A DNA stretch of 64,000 nt from Anaerolineales bacterium (GCA_020634155.1 JACKCI010000002.1:248001-312000); one strand, 5' to 3'; shown: positions 1-9,107, counted from the first letter of the stretch. Numbers and translations are program-made. The notes: generated from the sequence alone by a model not told the origin.

Positions 1-1017
1 GGCTATGACAATATCCCCAACACCATCATGGACGATGTGCTGCCGCCCCAACGCAACAACGTCAGCCTTGATAATGAAGATAGAGTGCGCGATTTGCTGG
101 TCGAAGCTGGTTTGCAAGAGGTCATCAATTACCGCTTCACCACGCCCGAACACGAAGCCCTGTTGACCCCAATGGGCCTGCCATCATCATGGGGCAGTTT
201 CGACTATGTGCGCCTGCTCAACCCCATCAGCGCCGAGCGCACCGCCTTGCGCCATGCCATCTTGGGTAGCTTGTTAGACAATGCCGTTACCAATATGCAC
301 CATCATCCCAGCATCCGCATTTTCGAGGTCGGCAATGTCTATTATGCCAATCCCAATGGCCTACCCGATGAGCCGCGCCGCCTCGGTATTCTTATCACGG
401 GGCCTCGCCATACGGGTTGGATGGGCGAAACCGACAGCGATAATGTCGATTTCTATGACCTGAAGGGTATCCTTGAGACCTTATTGGATGGCTTACACAT
501 CCCCGCCCGTGCCACCACCTATCGTGCTACTGAGCATAACAGCTTCCATCCGGGGCGAGTGGCTATGCTAAAAATCAACGATGAACCCGTCGGCGTCTTT
601 GGGCAGGTGCATCCCTTGGTCTGTGATGCTTTCGGCTTAGGGTTGGACTTGCAGAAGCCTGTCTTGGCGGCTGAACTCGATCTTGACCGTGTGCTGGCCT
701 ATACCTCCGAGACCTTTGCTCTGCAACACATCCCCTTGCACCCGCCTGTGTATCGAGATGTGGCAGTGGTGGTGGATGAAGACCGCACCGCCGCTGAGAT
801 TGCTGATCTTATCTGGCAATCGGGTGGGGAGCTATTGCGCGAGGTACGCCTCTTCGATGTCTATCGTGGGCAACCTATTGCTGAAGGCCAAAAGTCGCTG
901 GCCTATGCCTTGACGTTCCAAACCGACATTGAGACTTTGAATGACAAGGCGGTCAATCGCATTCAGAAGGATATTGTGAATCATCTAGAGGCACACGGAG
1001 CCAAGCTGCGGGCCTAG
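1..1017 (+). CDS. pheT: Phenylalanyl-tRNA synthetase beta subunit, C-terminal part (5' end outside window)
   Basis: Charges tRNA-Phe with phenylalanine as the beta chain of the cytoplasmic alpha2beta2 enzyme. The frame is open from base 1 and begins with GYDNIP, the conserved motif at the end of the B5 domain. The catalytic-like core follows (LLNPISAERTALR, FEVGNVY), and the last ~95 residues are the ferredoxin-fold anticodon-binding domain (HPPVYRDVAVVVDED ... LTFQTDIETLND). The 339 codons match the C-terminal half of an ~800-residue protein. The ATG at 28 is internal and not the start. No alpha subunit is visible; it would lie upstream. Confidence 0.96.
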   Translation, partial: GYDNIPNTIMDDVLPPQRNNVSLDNEDRVRDLLVEAGLQEVINYRFTTPEHEALLTPMGLPSSWGSFDYVRLLNPISAERTALRHAILGSLLDNAVTNMHHHPSIRIFEVGNVYYANPNGLPDEPRRLGILITGPRHTGWMGETDSDNVDFYDLKGILETLLDGLHIPARATTYRATEHNSFHPGRVAMLKINDEPVGVFGQVHPLVCDAFGLGLDLQKPVLAAELDLDRVLAYTSETFALQHIPLHPPVYRDVAVVVDEDRTAAEIADLIWQSGGELLREVRLFDVYRGQPIAEGQKSLAYALTFQTDIETLNDKAVNRIQKDIVNHLEAHGAKLRA

Positions 1018-1024
1018 CCTCCAC

Positions 1025-1085
1025 TGCGGGGATTAGCGGCGGGTGAGGTCATCCCGAAGGGATGGGCGAGGTCGCCGCCCCCGCA
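1025..1085 (+). repeat. Nested three-stem inverted repeat after pheT
   Basis: Eight bases after the pheT stop, tgcgggg (1025-1031) pairs with ccccgca (1079-1085), gcggcg (1036-1041) with cgccgc (1073-1078), and catccc (1050-1055) with gggatg (1059-1064) across a gaa loop. An internal loop of eight bases on each side (ggtgaggt and ggcgaggt) separates stems two and three. No T-run follows, so it is not a standard intrinsic terminator. It may be an mRNA 3' stabiliser or a REP-like element. Confidence 0.6.
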
Positions 1086-1157
1086 CGCCAAGCGAAACAA
1101 ATCCACTCCGCCGATGAACCACACAGGGTGTACCTACTATGGATATAAGGAGCCACT

Positions 1158-1829
1158 ATGCACCTACACCACCATGTCAACATCGCCGCCAGCACCGTCG
1201 TCCGTGATGACAACGGTCATATCTTGATGCAAAAACGCGAAGATTTCCGTGTATGGACGATTCCCGGCGGAAAGTTAGATTATGACGAAACACTCGAACA
1301 GGCTGCCCACCGCGAAACCTTTGAGGAAACAGGTATTGAGATCGAATTGGATGGTCTTCAAGGAGTCTTTTATATCAACTGGTTTGGGCAGACTCACCTC
1401 TCTTTTGTCTACTACGGTCACCCTGTCGGCGGGCAGTTAACCACCAGCTTTGAAAGCGTCGATGTGCGTTACTTCGACCCCACTCACCTACCAGAGCGCG
1501 TTATTAGCAATACACGTGAACGCATCGCTTATGCCTTAGCAGGGCAGCACAACCTCCTCGCTGTGCAAACCCTCCCCACATGGCAACGGCTTCTGCTCCC
1601 AACCTTCTTCGGCCTTCGTAACCTCCGCAATCGCTATATCCTAAAGCGTCCAACACCTGACCCCTCTCCCTATGCCGTGCAGTTCAAGCACGGCGATAAA
1701 TGCGCCAATGCCACTACTGGTGAAATTCCTTGGCGTGCCCTAGAGAATCAAATAAGTCGGCCCCTCCAGCATGTACACAGTGTTGAGACCGACCCCGACC
1801 AACGTTTAGTGGTGATTAGCGTTGATTAG
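1158..1829 (+). CDS. NUDIX hydrolase
   Basis: Pyrophosphohydrolase of nucleoside-diphosphate-linked substrates; the exact substrate cannot be read. A perfect Nudix box spans residues 38-60 (G, then E44, then RETFEETGI), the Mg-binding loop-helix-loop. The first ~140 residues form the NUDIX fold; the remaining ~80 residues are unassigned and may set specificity. ATG at 1158 has a clear AAGGAG eight bases upstream. It is monocistronic, and its stop codon overlaps the stop of the convergent endonuclease V gene by four bases. Confidence 0.9.
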   Translation: MHLHHHVNIAASTVVRDDNGHILMQKREDFRVWTIPGGKLDYDETLEQAAHRETFEETGIEIELDGLQGVFYINWFGQTHLSFVYYGHPVGGQLTTSFESVDVRYFDPTHLPERVISNTRERIAYALAGQHNLLAVQTLPTWQRLLLPTFFGLRNLRNRYILKRPTPDPSPYAVQFKHGDKCANATTGEIPWRALENQISRPLQHVHSVETDPDQRLVVISVD

Positions 1830-2485
1830 TCGTATTGCCCAGCGGTATTGTGAGCATGGCGGATGGGTTCGGGGAGTCGATACTTGGTCGTGCAGCGCAA
1901 TGCCAACTCCACCGCCGTATCCAGCGTGGCCTTATGCCCTACTGAGATAAACACAGGCTTGACCCGCGTGCGGGTGCGAACCACCATCCCAATTACATCG
2001 CCCTTATCAACCATCGGTGAATAACTCCCGCGCTCAGTGGTAGGATCGGTATAGGCCCCAATGAGCCATGTTTTGCCGCAGCCTAACGTTGGGCGGTCAA
2101 GCCATAGGCCGATATGAGCCGCAATCCCCAAACGACGCGGATGAGCAATCCCCTGCCCATCAAAAATATAGGCGTCGGGTTGGATAGTGAGTTTTTCATG
2201 GGCTTCTAGAATGACGGCCCCTTCTCGAAACGACAACAGCCCGCTGATATAAGGGAATGGCGTTGGCATCGTCGCTGTGACCGCCTCAACCACTTCTAAG
2301 TCGGGGTAGGTCAAGACAACGATGGCAGCACGGCTCACCTCATTCTTGACGCTGACATCCACCCCTGCCACATAGCGCATCGTCTCTAACGGGATGGGGG
2401 TTGTCGCATCGACCTGATGGGCCAGTTCTTTTTGCAGGGCTATCGCTTCGGTTGCTGAGAGCTTCCAGTCATGCGGTATTGGCAT
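1826..2485 (-). CDS. nfi: Endonuclease V (deoxyinosine 3' endonuclease)
   Basis: Cuts DNA (and in some species RNA) 3' to deaminated adenine (inosine). Family motifs are present: YVAGVDVSV with the first catalytic Asp, a Glu in FREGAVILEAHEKL, and YIFDGQGIAHPRRLGIAAHIGL with the second Asp and the substrate-binding loop. Length (219 residues) is typical. The start is taken as ATG at 2485, which shares its A with the TAA stop of the upstream ATPase gene (TAATG), implying translational coupling. A GTG nine bases earlier is the alternative start. Confidence 0.94.
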   Translation of the reverse strand: MPIPHDWKLSATEAIALQKELAHQVDATTPIPLETMRYVAGVDVSVKNEVSRAAIVVLTYPDLEVVEAVTATMPTPFPYISGLLSFREGAVILEAHEKLTIQPDAYIFDGQGIAHPRRLGIAAHIGLWLDRPTLGCGKTWLIGAYTDPTTERGSYSPMVDKGDVIGMVVRTRTRVKPVFISVGHKATLDTAVELALRCTTKYRLPEPIRHAHNTAGQYD

Positions 2486-3723
2486 TATTCCCACCAGTTA
2501 ATTGGGTTGGTCGCAAAATCAATATCGCTTAGGGTGTTGGCCGCTGTCGGTATCTGTGACAGCAAAAACGCTGCAAACACGGGCGGACGAATGTTATCAA
2601 AGCCCATACTGGTCGATTCCAGCAGTATCCCCTTGCGAATAAGCAAATAGGCAAAGGGGTTATAGACCCGCACATCAGTGCGTTGTTTGCGTTGCTGGGC
2701 ACGTACCATCTCAAAGAGGATTTGCTGCTCTTGTTGGCTGAGGCTGCTCCAAATGGTCTTGCATTCGTCTTGAATAGCTTGGACATTCAACAACATATTC
2801 ACCACTTCTGCATCGCTCATGTTATCCGCAAAACGTGGAGATTGTGCCCATGCCGTGAACGCTGCGCGAATCAAGCCTGCATGACCACCCGTCACCGCTA
2901 AGAACTGTTCACGCAAATTAGCAGGCGGTGGGGCTTGGTCACGCCGTGCCGAGAGTCGCTTGAAGGTCTGCTCGGTATCCGAGGGGCGATAGGGTAGCAA
3001 GAAATGACGTGAGGTGACAAATAGCTCATAAAACGGCTCATAATCCTTGTTCTTCTGCTGTGGAATCAGGAGCGGGATGATTTGGCGTGAGGTCGTCATA
3101 TACAGCACACGGTCTTTGTACTGGTCACGCAGACTCCGCAGACTCTGGAAGAACCGCACGGGTAACTCGGCAATGAATTTCTCGAACTCATCGAAAATAA
3201 AGATGAGGCGGATAGGCCGATTAGCCCCAATGAAAATCCGTTGTACAAGGTCTTCGATATAACGATAGGCCAAGCTAAAGGTCAGATTTCCACCTTGGCT
3301 ACTATCGGGCCACAGCCGATGATACATGCCCCACAATGAATCAGGAAAGGCGGGGTCATTGGGGTTGGTAATGTGCCGCACCAACTCATTTTCCATTACG
3401 GCCTTGAGCAAGCGAGAGGCCAATAATTCATAGCCGGGCCAACTCGATGGCTCTTTGGGGTCAAATAGGCTAGGGATAGGTTCAAGAAGACTATTGGCAT
3501 CAAGATTGATGAAAACGCAATGGGATTGCTCGTGCCGTGCCTGATACAAGTAGTGGTCTTGCACATCACGACGTTGAATTTGGCGCACAAAATTCGATTT
3601 TCCGACGCTGCCGACACCAATAATCTCAATTGACTGTCCAGCATGGATATGCTCAAAAATGACTTCAAGGTCAGACCGACGAAAATCAACCGAGAGTTGC
3701 TTAGGGTTGGGAGGATTATACAT
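2485..3723 (-). CDS. STAND/Orc1-like AAA ATPase
   Basis: 412-residue cytoplasmic P-loop ATPase of unknown role. Walker A is at residues 36-43 (GVGSVGKS); Walker B is LIFIFDEFEK at about residue 177; a sensor-like TTSRQ follows at about residue 212. The C-terminal part resembles the winged-helix region of Orc1/Cdc6-like and STAND ATPases used to sense or signal. It is the first gene of a two-gene unit with endonuclease V and is coupled to it by TAATG. It diverges from thyX across a 73-base AT-rich gap. No toxin or nuclease domain is fused to it. Confidence 0.78.
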   Translation of the reverse strand: MYNPPNPKQLSVDFRRSDLEVIFEHIHAGQSIEIIGVGSVGKSNFVRQIQRRDVQDHYLYQARHEQSHCVFINLDANSLLEPIPSLFDPKEPSSWPGYELLASRLLKAVMENELVRHITNPNDPAFPDSLWGMYHRLWPDSSQGGNLTFSLAYRYIEDLVQRIFIGANRPIRLIFIFDEFEKFIAELPVRFFQSLRSLRDQYKDRVLYMTTSRQIIPLLIPQQKNKDYEPFYELFVTSRHFLLPYRPSDTEQTFKRLSARRDQAPPPANLREQFLAVTGGHAGLIRAAFTAWAQSPRFADNMSDAEVVNMLLNVQAIQDECKTIWSSLSQQEQQILFEMVRAQQRKQRTDVRVYNPFAYLLIRKGILLESTSMGFDNIRPPVFAAFLLSQIPTAANTLSDIDFATNPINWWE

Positions 3724-3796
3724 AGTAACTCACCTATCCTTTCTCCAGCATTATAGTATAGTATCGGCAGGCGTAGATGAAAATTGAGGAGTGACG

Positions 3797-4489
3797 ATGC
3801 AGGATTTAATCAACCGCCGCTTTCCAGTTTTGGATAAAGGCTTTGTTGAACTACAGGACATGATGGGCGATGACTTAGCGATTGTGAACGCCGCCCGTGT
3901 GTCATTTCTAGGCGAGAGCAAGGGCGAAGACCGTGACAAAAAACTACTTTTTTACTTATTGCGTCACGAACACACCAGCCCTTTTGAGATGGTCGAATTT
4001 AAATTTAGATTGCGGTGTCCGCTGATTGTTTGGTGGCAACTAGTACGGCATCGCACGGCCAATCTCAATCTACAAAGCGGACGCTATACCCCTTTTGAAG
4101 AAGATGATTTTTATGTACCGCAAATCTGGCGGCGTCAATCCGAATCGAATAAACAAGGTAGCGAAGGCCAAATCGACCCCAACGATGGGGATACCTTGAC
4201 CCAAGCCTTGCTCCAACACTATGACCAAGGCTATAAGTTGTATAAGCAGGCACTACAAGCAGGGGTGGCTAAGGAACAGGCCCGCCTCTTTTTACCGGGG
4301 TTCTCGGTGTATTACACAGGCGTTTGGAAAATGGATGCCCATAATCTGATGCGGTTCATTCGGCTACGGGTAGCTGACGACGCCCAATGGGAAATCCGCC
4401 AGTATGCCAATGTCATTTTTGAGGTATTCAAGCAAGCCTTGCCTTGGACAGCCGAAGCCTTTGAGCAATATCAACTCAAGCGCGATTAA
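3797..4489 (+). CDS. thyX: FAD-dependent thymidylate synthase ThyX
   Basis: Makes dTMP from dUMP using methylene-tetrahydrofolate, NADPH and FAD. The ThyX signature RHRX7S is at residues 84-94 (RHRTANLNLQS followed by GRY), with the upstream HEHTSPFEMVEFKFRL substrate/FAD region and a C-terminal MRFIRLRVADDAQWEIRQYA block. ATG at 3797 is preferred over the GTG at 3791 because the GTG lies within the GAGGAG ribosome-binding site. ThyX replaces ThyA here; thymidylate kinase lies elsewhere in the window (38567). Confidence 0.96.
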   Translation: MQDLINRRFPVLDKGFVELQDMMGDDLAIVNAARVSFLGESKGEDRDKKLLFYLLRHEHTSPFEMVEFKFRLRCPLIVWWQLVRHRTANLNLQSGRYTPFEEDDFYVPQIWRRQSESNKQGSEGQIDPNDGDTLTQALLQHYDQGYKLYKQALQAGVAKEQARLFLPGFSVYYTGVWKMDAHNLMRFIRLRVADDAQWEIRQYANVIFEVFKQALPWTAEAFEQYQLKRD

Positions 4490-7072
4490 TTAGCCCATAA
4501 TCCGCACACGGCTGCCATCCGCAAGTTTTTCAACCTCAATCCGTACCGGAAAGGCGTCGCGCAGGTCGTCAATATGGGTGATGACTAAAATCAGGTCGAA
4601 GTCGTCTTGAATGGCGTTGATGGCTTCGACCAAGCGCTCCCGCCCAACATCATCTTGGGTACCGAATCCCTCATCAATAAACAGCGTCCGTAGTTGAGCG
4701 CCAGCCCGTCGTGCCAGCAACTGGCTAATCGCAATCCGCAGCGCAAAATTGACCCGAAAGGCCTCCCCACCGCTATACATCGAATAATCACGGGTGCCGA
4801 GTTCGTCTGCAATCCATATATCGAAGGTCTCAGAGACTCCACCGGACTTCTTCTCGCGTTGGGTATCAAAGCGCACTGTCAGCCGTCCCGCGCTCATGCG
4901 AGCCAATAGACGGTTGGTCGCAATCTCTAGCTCAGGGATAACCGACTCAATAATCATGGCAGGAATGCCGTTTTTGCTGAAGGCCATTTGCAGATGTTTA
5001 TAGGTGTTTTGCTGCTCTTGGAGGTCATGGCTACGAGCCTCCAGTTCCTGATAGCGTTGGCGTTGGCCTTCTATGGCATGCAGACGTTGCTGGAGAGCCG
5101 TCCACTTTTCCAGAACTTGGCGCTCCACACTGCGGCGGTATGTCCATTCACTTTCGCGCCGCCGCCATTCCTCCATCTGCACATCCAACTCACTGATGCG
5201 CCCCTCAACGGCTCCCAATTGCTCAATCAAGGCATCCTTGGAGGCTTGATAACGGGCAAGGCGGGCGTGGGCCTCTTGGAGTGATTGCTCAATCATTGGC
5301 ACTGCATCTAAGGCCCTTCTGAGGGCATTCGACTGGTCTTGATAACTGCGATAGATTTCAACAGTATCACGAATATTGTCATGCAGGTCGGGGTCATATT
5401 CGAGGCGGTTATATTCCTCTAGTGCGTCGGCTAATTGCTGGTGTAGTTCGTGGGCGAAATCATGATTATCAATGGTCTGGCGCAGGCTTTCGACATGTCC
5501 CGATAACTCATAGGCACGCCGTTGGGCATTATCTGAATCCGCGACTTGCTGCTCTAGGCTTCCCAATTGCCCCCGTAGGCCATTTAGTTCGGGCAAGCGC
5601 TTGGCAAGGATTTGGATGCTTTGCTCACGCTCTTGAATCTCAGCGCGGCCTTCCTGCATACGCTTCTGGTTGGCACGGTAACGGTCACCGCGTGCTTGCC
5701 CCTCTTGCTGGAACTCCTCTTGCAAGCGCTGGCGGTGGTTTTCATCAAGGGCTTGCCCGCAAAGGGGGCAGGTTGGGTCATCAATCAACTTGACCATATC
5801 CAAGCGCTGTTTAATGGAGTCCATTTCAGCTTTAAGGGCTTCATTCTCAGCCCGCAGCGCTGCATCCTCTTCGCGTAAATCAGCAATCTCTTGCAACAAA
5901 ATATCGCGCCGCCGCTCGTCTTGCTCAAGCAGAACAATCTCCGCAAGAGTGTGTTCCATCCGCCCGCGCAATTCATCTCGGATGTCGGCCTGCTCTTGAG
6001 CATCTGCCATTAGGGTTTCAGATGAGGTAATTTCATGCTCAATGGCTTGTTGGACATCGTTAATCTGACGCTCTAGCTGATGGATGCGCTGCTCAACATC
6101 CCGTAAAACCCGCAATTGGTCGCCAAGGGCTTGGTTTTCTTCCTGCGCCTGCATGAGTTTGGCATAGCCTTCCTCAATGGCCTCGCGTTGCTCAAGAATG
6201 GCCTGAAACTCGTTGCGTTGGCGCTCATAGCGTTCAATCTCTGGCAAGGTACTGGCAAGCTCACGGTCACGCTCTCGAATCTGATACTCCAGTTGGTTGC
6301 GCTCACTATTGGCACCACTCAACTCACTCTGCACCCATGCCATCTCGCGCACACTTTCCTCAGCGGCTTGGGTTAATTCACGGGCCTCTTGCAATTGGGT
6401 CTCGGCTAGTGCGTATTCGTGACGGATGGCTGGCTCTTCAGCAATATCGCGTGCAATATCTTCAAGACGAGAGGTAATAGCGTTTAGTTCAGCTTGGATG
6501 TCCCGCAAGTAGTCTTTAGTCTGCTGTTCATAGGCTTCCCATAAGCCCAAATTCAATATCTCGCTGAGAATTTTCTTGCGATGAAACGGGGTCTGTACCG
6601 TGAAGGCATCCGCACGCCCTTGCTGCAAATAGGCCGAGTTAATAAAAGTCTCGTAATCAAGGCCGATCAATTCAACTAATTTATGCTCGGTTTGGCGCAT
6701 GGAGGGTTCACTAATGACACGAAAGGTGTTCTCATCATCGACCCATCCAAGCAAATCCAATGACCCATTACTGGTTCGTCCGCCCCCTTTGCGTACAGCA
6801 CCAAGTTTGCGCTGACGAATGACACGGTAGAGGGTGCCATCTTGCATAAAATCAAGCGTAACTGCCATATCCTCTTGCCCAATATGGATCAGTTCTTCGT
6901 CTGAGCGAGCGCGTGCCCTGCCCCATATTGCCCATGTAATCGCATCCAAAATAGACGACTTGCCTGCCCCATTGGGGCCACTCAAGCATGCCAAATGAAT
7001 GCCCTCAAAATAAAGGACATCCGGCGAGCGATAGGCGAGAAAATTCTTCATTTCAAGGCGAATGGGTAGCAT
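4490..7072 (-). CDS. sbcC: SbcC/Rad50-type SMC nuclease-subunit ATPase
   Basis: ATPase of the SbcCD (Mre11-Rad50-like) complex that opens DNA ends and cleaves hairpins. Residues ~1-180 hold Walker A (GPNGAGKSS) and the Q-loop region. A long coiled coil follows, split near residue 440 by the zinc hook CPLC. The C-terminal lobe has signature YSGGEAFRVNFALRIA, Walker B LRTLFIDEGFG and a late ITHIDDLRD. The start at 7072 (MLPIRLEMKNF) is chosen because it places the conserved first strand at the N-terminus and lies two bases after the stop of the CWC gene. The usual partner sbcD is not in the window. Confidence 0.92.
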   Translation of the reverse strand: MLPIRLEMKNFLAYRSPDVLYFEGIHLACLSGPNGAGKSSILDAITWAIWGRARARSDEELIHIGQEDMAVTLDFMQDGTLYRVIRQRKLGAVRKGGGRTSNGSLDLLGWVDDENTFRVISEPSMRQTEHKLVELIGLDYETFINSAYLQQGRADAFTVQTPFHRKKILSEILNLGLWEAYEQQTKDYLRDIQAELNAITSRLEDIARDIAEEPAIRHEYALAETQLQEARELTQAAEESVREMAWVQSELSGANSERNQLEYQIRERDRELASTLPEIERYERQRNEFQAILEQREAIEEGYAKLMQAQEENQALGDQLRVLRDVEQRIHQLERQINDVQQAIEHEITSSETLMADAQEQADIRDELRGRMEHTLAEIVLLEQDERRRDILLQEIADLREEDAALRAENEALKAEMDSIKQRLDMVKLIDDPTCPLCGQALDENHRQRLQEEFQQEGQARGDRYRANQKRMQEGRAEIQEREQSIQILAKRLPELNGLRGQLGSLEQQVADSDNAQRRAYELSGHVESLRQTIDNHDFAHELHQQLADALEEYNRLEYDPDLHDNIRDTVEIYRSYQDQSNALRRALDAVPMIEQSLQEAHARLARYQASKDALIEQLGAVEGRISELDVQMEEWRRRESEWTYRRSVERQVLEKWTALQQRLHAIEGQRQRYQELEARSHDLQEQQNTYKHLQMAFSKNGIPAMIIESVIPELEIATNRLLARMSAGRLTVRFDTQREKKSGGVSETFDIWIADELGTRDYSMYSGGEAFRVNFALRIAISQLLARRAGAQLRTLFIDEGFGTQDDVGRERLVEAINAIQDDFDLILVITHIDDLRDAFPVRIEVEKLADGSRVRIMG

Positions 7073-7074
7073 AA

Positions 7075-7269
7075 TCAGTCCTGTTGCTGTTGTTGGATCA
7101 AAAGTTGTAGGCAGTCGGGACAAAGACAGCCTTGGTAATCCACGTCTTCATTGGCAAAACGACTGCCTGTCAAGGGAATTACAGCGGGCATGGTTGCACA
7201 CCAACACGACTCTTGCCCTACCTCAAACCCGCAAGTAAAAATTTTGCCGCAACGGGGACAGGTTCTCAT
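7075..7269 (-). CDS. Small cysteine-rich CWC protein
   Basis: 64-residue protein with CPRCGK, FxCG, ESCWCA, and a second CLCPDC pair, matching the cysteine-rich CWC small-protein family; presumably zinc-binding. Function is unknown. It sits directly upstream of the SbcC-like gene (two bases between stop and start), so both are probably co-translated; whether it serves the complex is inference. The C-terminus is a Gln run (LLIQQQQQD). Confidence 0.8.
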   Translation of the reverse strand: MRTCPRCGKIFTCGFEVGQESCWCATMPAVIPLTGSRFANEDVDYQGCLCPDCLQLLIQQQQQD

Positions 7270-7317
7270 ATTGTCTCCTTGTAGCCATCAGCCAAGTGCA
7301 TGTAACCCCGATAGAGT

Positions 7318-7788
7318 CTAGGTGTCTTTGCCATCTCCATCAACCGTAACACGCTGCCCAGTGGCAAGCGACACTCCACACCAAGGGCATTCCATGAGTT
7401 CAAGTGCGGCTAATTTGCCACAGTTAGAGCATTTAATCTTTTCGACCTTGGGCTTCTCAATCTTTTCAATCCCAGTCACCTCAAATTCAATGGGGCCAAT
7501 TTGAAAAGTCATACCAGCTTCAAGCGCATGGGTTTGGTTGTAGGCCAACTGGTCAAGTGCTTGGGCCGTTTGAATCGGAATCGGATTAACTTGACTCAAA
7601 TTCCGTAGTTGGAAGCCACCGTTTGCCCCAAGAATGGTTGCATGTTGGCGGGAGACCGATGGATCAGGCAGCACAATATCGCATTCCAACCGCCGCCCAA
7701 CAGTGACGGGACGGTTGCCAGTAATGGTGTAGGTATGGGATTTGCCATCCATCGACCAGCTTAATATGAGCTTGCTTTCTTCAGGCAT
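7318..7788 (-). CDS. FHA domain protein with C-terminal zinc ribbon
   Basis: 156 residues. Residues ~5-105 form an FHA phosphothreonine-binding fold (VTVGRRLECDIVLPDPSVSRQHATI with the conserved GR, S and RxH). Residues ~120-145 hold a CSNCGK ... CPWCG zinc ribbon. No membrane segment, so it is a cytoplasmic adaptor or sensor of Ser/Thr phosphorylation; the kinase partner is not in the window. It is transcribed divergently from the 7866 gene, and both have the same AGGATACC leader next to the start. Confidence 0.88.
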   Translation of the reverse strand: MPEESKLILSWSMDGKSHTYTITGNRPVTVGRRLECDIVLPDPSVSRQHATILGANGGFQLRNLSQVNPIPIQTAQALDQLAYNQTHALEAGMTFQIGPIEFEVTGIEKIEKPKVEKIKCSNCGKLAALELMECPWCGVSLATGQRVTVDGDGKDT

Positions 7789-7790
7789 TA

Positions 7791-7862
7791 GGGTATCCTC
7801 TTGATTTTGCTGGCTATCCTATAGCATTATAGTTCGTGACTGTGATTTTAAATTAGGATACC
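7791..7862. promoter_or_regulatory. Divergent promoter region with mirrored leaders
   Basis: Between the FHA gene and the 7866 gene, ggtatcct (about 7794-7801) and aggatacc (7855-7862) are exact inverted copies. Each supplies the AGGA ribosome-binding core of the gene it precedes. The centre holds a small hairpin (gctat-cct-atagc) and AT-rich sequence including tatagt suitable for -10 boxes. This may be an operator or just shared leader sequence. Confidence 0.4.
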
Positions 7863-7865
7863 TTG

Positions 7866-9098
7866 ATGCAACAAGCAATAACAGCCGCCAACCATCTTCA
7901 TATCGAATTTGATACCCAAGCATGGCGCTTGGTCAGCCAAGAACTCGACAATCCGACCACCCTAGTTGAAGTAACTTCCAATGGCCTTGTAACGCATCCG
8001 GTCTTTCGGGCCGCCCGCTCCTTACCCAGCGCAACCATCACTCCCGGTCAGATCATGCGCGTGATGCTTGGTTGGGCACCAGAAAGCCGTGCATGGCGCT
8101 TGGGTCTTTTACTGATTGAAGGTGGCATGACCAAATTGGATACCACCCAAATGCAGTGGTGTGAACTGGCATCATGGCCGGAAGGTGTGTACAACGGGTT
8201 GATGGACGACGCCAAAACCGCAGGCCAGACCTTGGCCCGCTTGCTGAACCGTCCCTTCCATTTTGTTGAACCTCATAGTGAATCCCGCGTTCCCATTTTC
8301 TCTGGCCCACCCACCAAACCCAAAAACCCCGGCATTACCGATGCCCATTTGCGCCCTGCTGAAACCGCGGAAGACGACGAGAGTCCCGCAGTTGAGGCTG
8401 AAAGCGCTGCTACACCCGTACCCGTCGATATTCAACCTTTGCCTCTACCCATTCGCTTTGAGCAATGGCAACTGACTCGCAATGCAACAGGGTTGCGCTG
8501 GCAACGCACCAAACGTTGGTGGTGGATTCATAGCCTCCGTATTGCCTTGTTTACTTGTCTCGGTGGCCTATTCTTCCTGCTTGGCATTGGAAGCCGTACT
8601 CGCGGATTGGCTGAGACAGAACCCAGCGCTTTACCGACAATTGGCTTGGGTGTTGGGGTCTTAATGATTGTCCTCTTGTTGTATGCACTCTGGCAACTGA
8701 TGAACGCCAGCGCGGTTGTGGTGGATAGTTTTAAGCGCGAAGTCTATAGCCAAGGGCTGCTATTTCCAGTCGTGCAATGGCGGTTACCCTTCGACCAAAT
8801 TCAATATGTGCTGATTAGCCAGAGCGCCCCAAAGCCTCAAGGCCGTGCCAGACGGGATGCCCCTATGCGTATCTCCCAAGAGGTTTGGCTTCATGTCTAT
8901 GATGGCACAGATTTTCACCAGTTGGTTGAGCTTGATGAGGTTGAAGGCGAGAGTGTCTATTGGGATACAGTGCGTACCCATAGCCATACCAATGTGCGGC
9001 GTGGATTGCACCTTGCAGAATACAATACCCCAGCCCACCATGCAGCCCAGCAAATTGCTGATATAATGGAAATTCCTGTCTATTTGGATTTGGTTTGA
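7866..9098 (+). CDS. Two-TM membrane protein of unknown function
   Basis: 410 residues, not recognised. Residues ~1-145 are soluble, followed by a low-complexity Pro/Ala/Glu linker (~150-190), two transmembrane segments (about 225-245 and 258-280: LFTCLGGLFFLLGIG and IGLGVGVLMIVLLLYALW) and a ~125-residue C-terminal domain. The region flanking the helices resembles bacterial PH-like membrane proteins, but I cannot confirm this. ATG at 7866 is preferred over the TTG at 7863 because TAGGA is seven bases upstream. It is followed nine bases later by the surface-repeat gene and probably co-transcribed with it. Confidence 0.75.
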   Translation: MQQAITAANHLHIEFDTQAWRLVSQELDNPTTLVEVTSNGLVTHPVFRAARSLPSATITPGQIMRVMLGWAPESRAWRLGLLLIEGGMTKLDTTQMQWCELASWPEGVYNGLMDDAKTAGQTLARLLNRPFHFVEPHSESRVPIFSGPPTKPKNPGITDAHLRPAETAEDDESPAVEAESAATPVPVDIQPLPLPIRFEQWQLTRNATGLRWQRTKRWWWIHSLRIALFTCLGGLFFLLGIGSRTRGLAETEPSALPTIGLGVGVLMIVLLLYALWQLMNASAVVVDSFKREVYSQGLLFPVVQWRLPFDQIQYVLISQSAPKPQGRARRDAPMRISQEVWLHVYDGTDFHQLVELDEVEGESVYWDTVRTHSHTNVRRGLHLAEYNTPAHHAAQQIADIMEIPVYLDLV

Positions 9099-9107
9099 TG
9101 GTGCTGT

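Noticed and set aside
28..1017. pheT beginning at the ATG at 28
   Set aside because: The reading frame continues upstream to base 1 through the conserved GYDNIP motif, so the gene is cut by the window edge.
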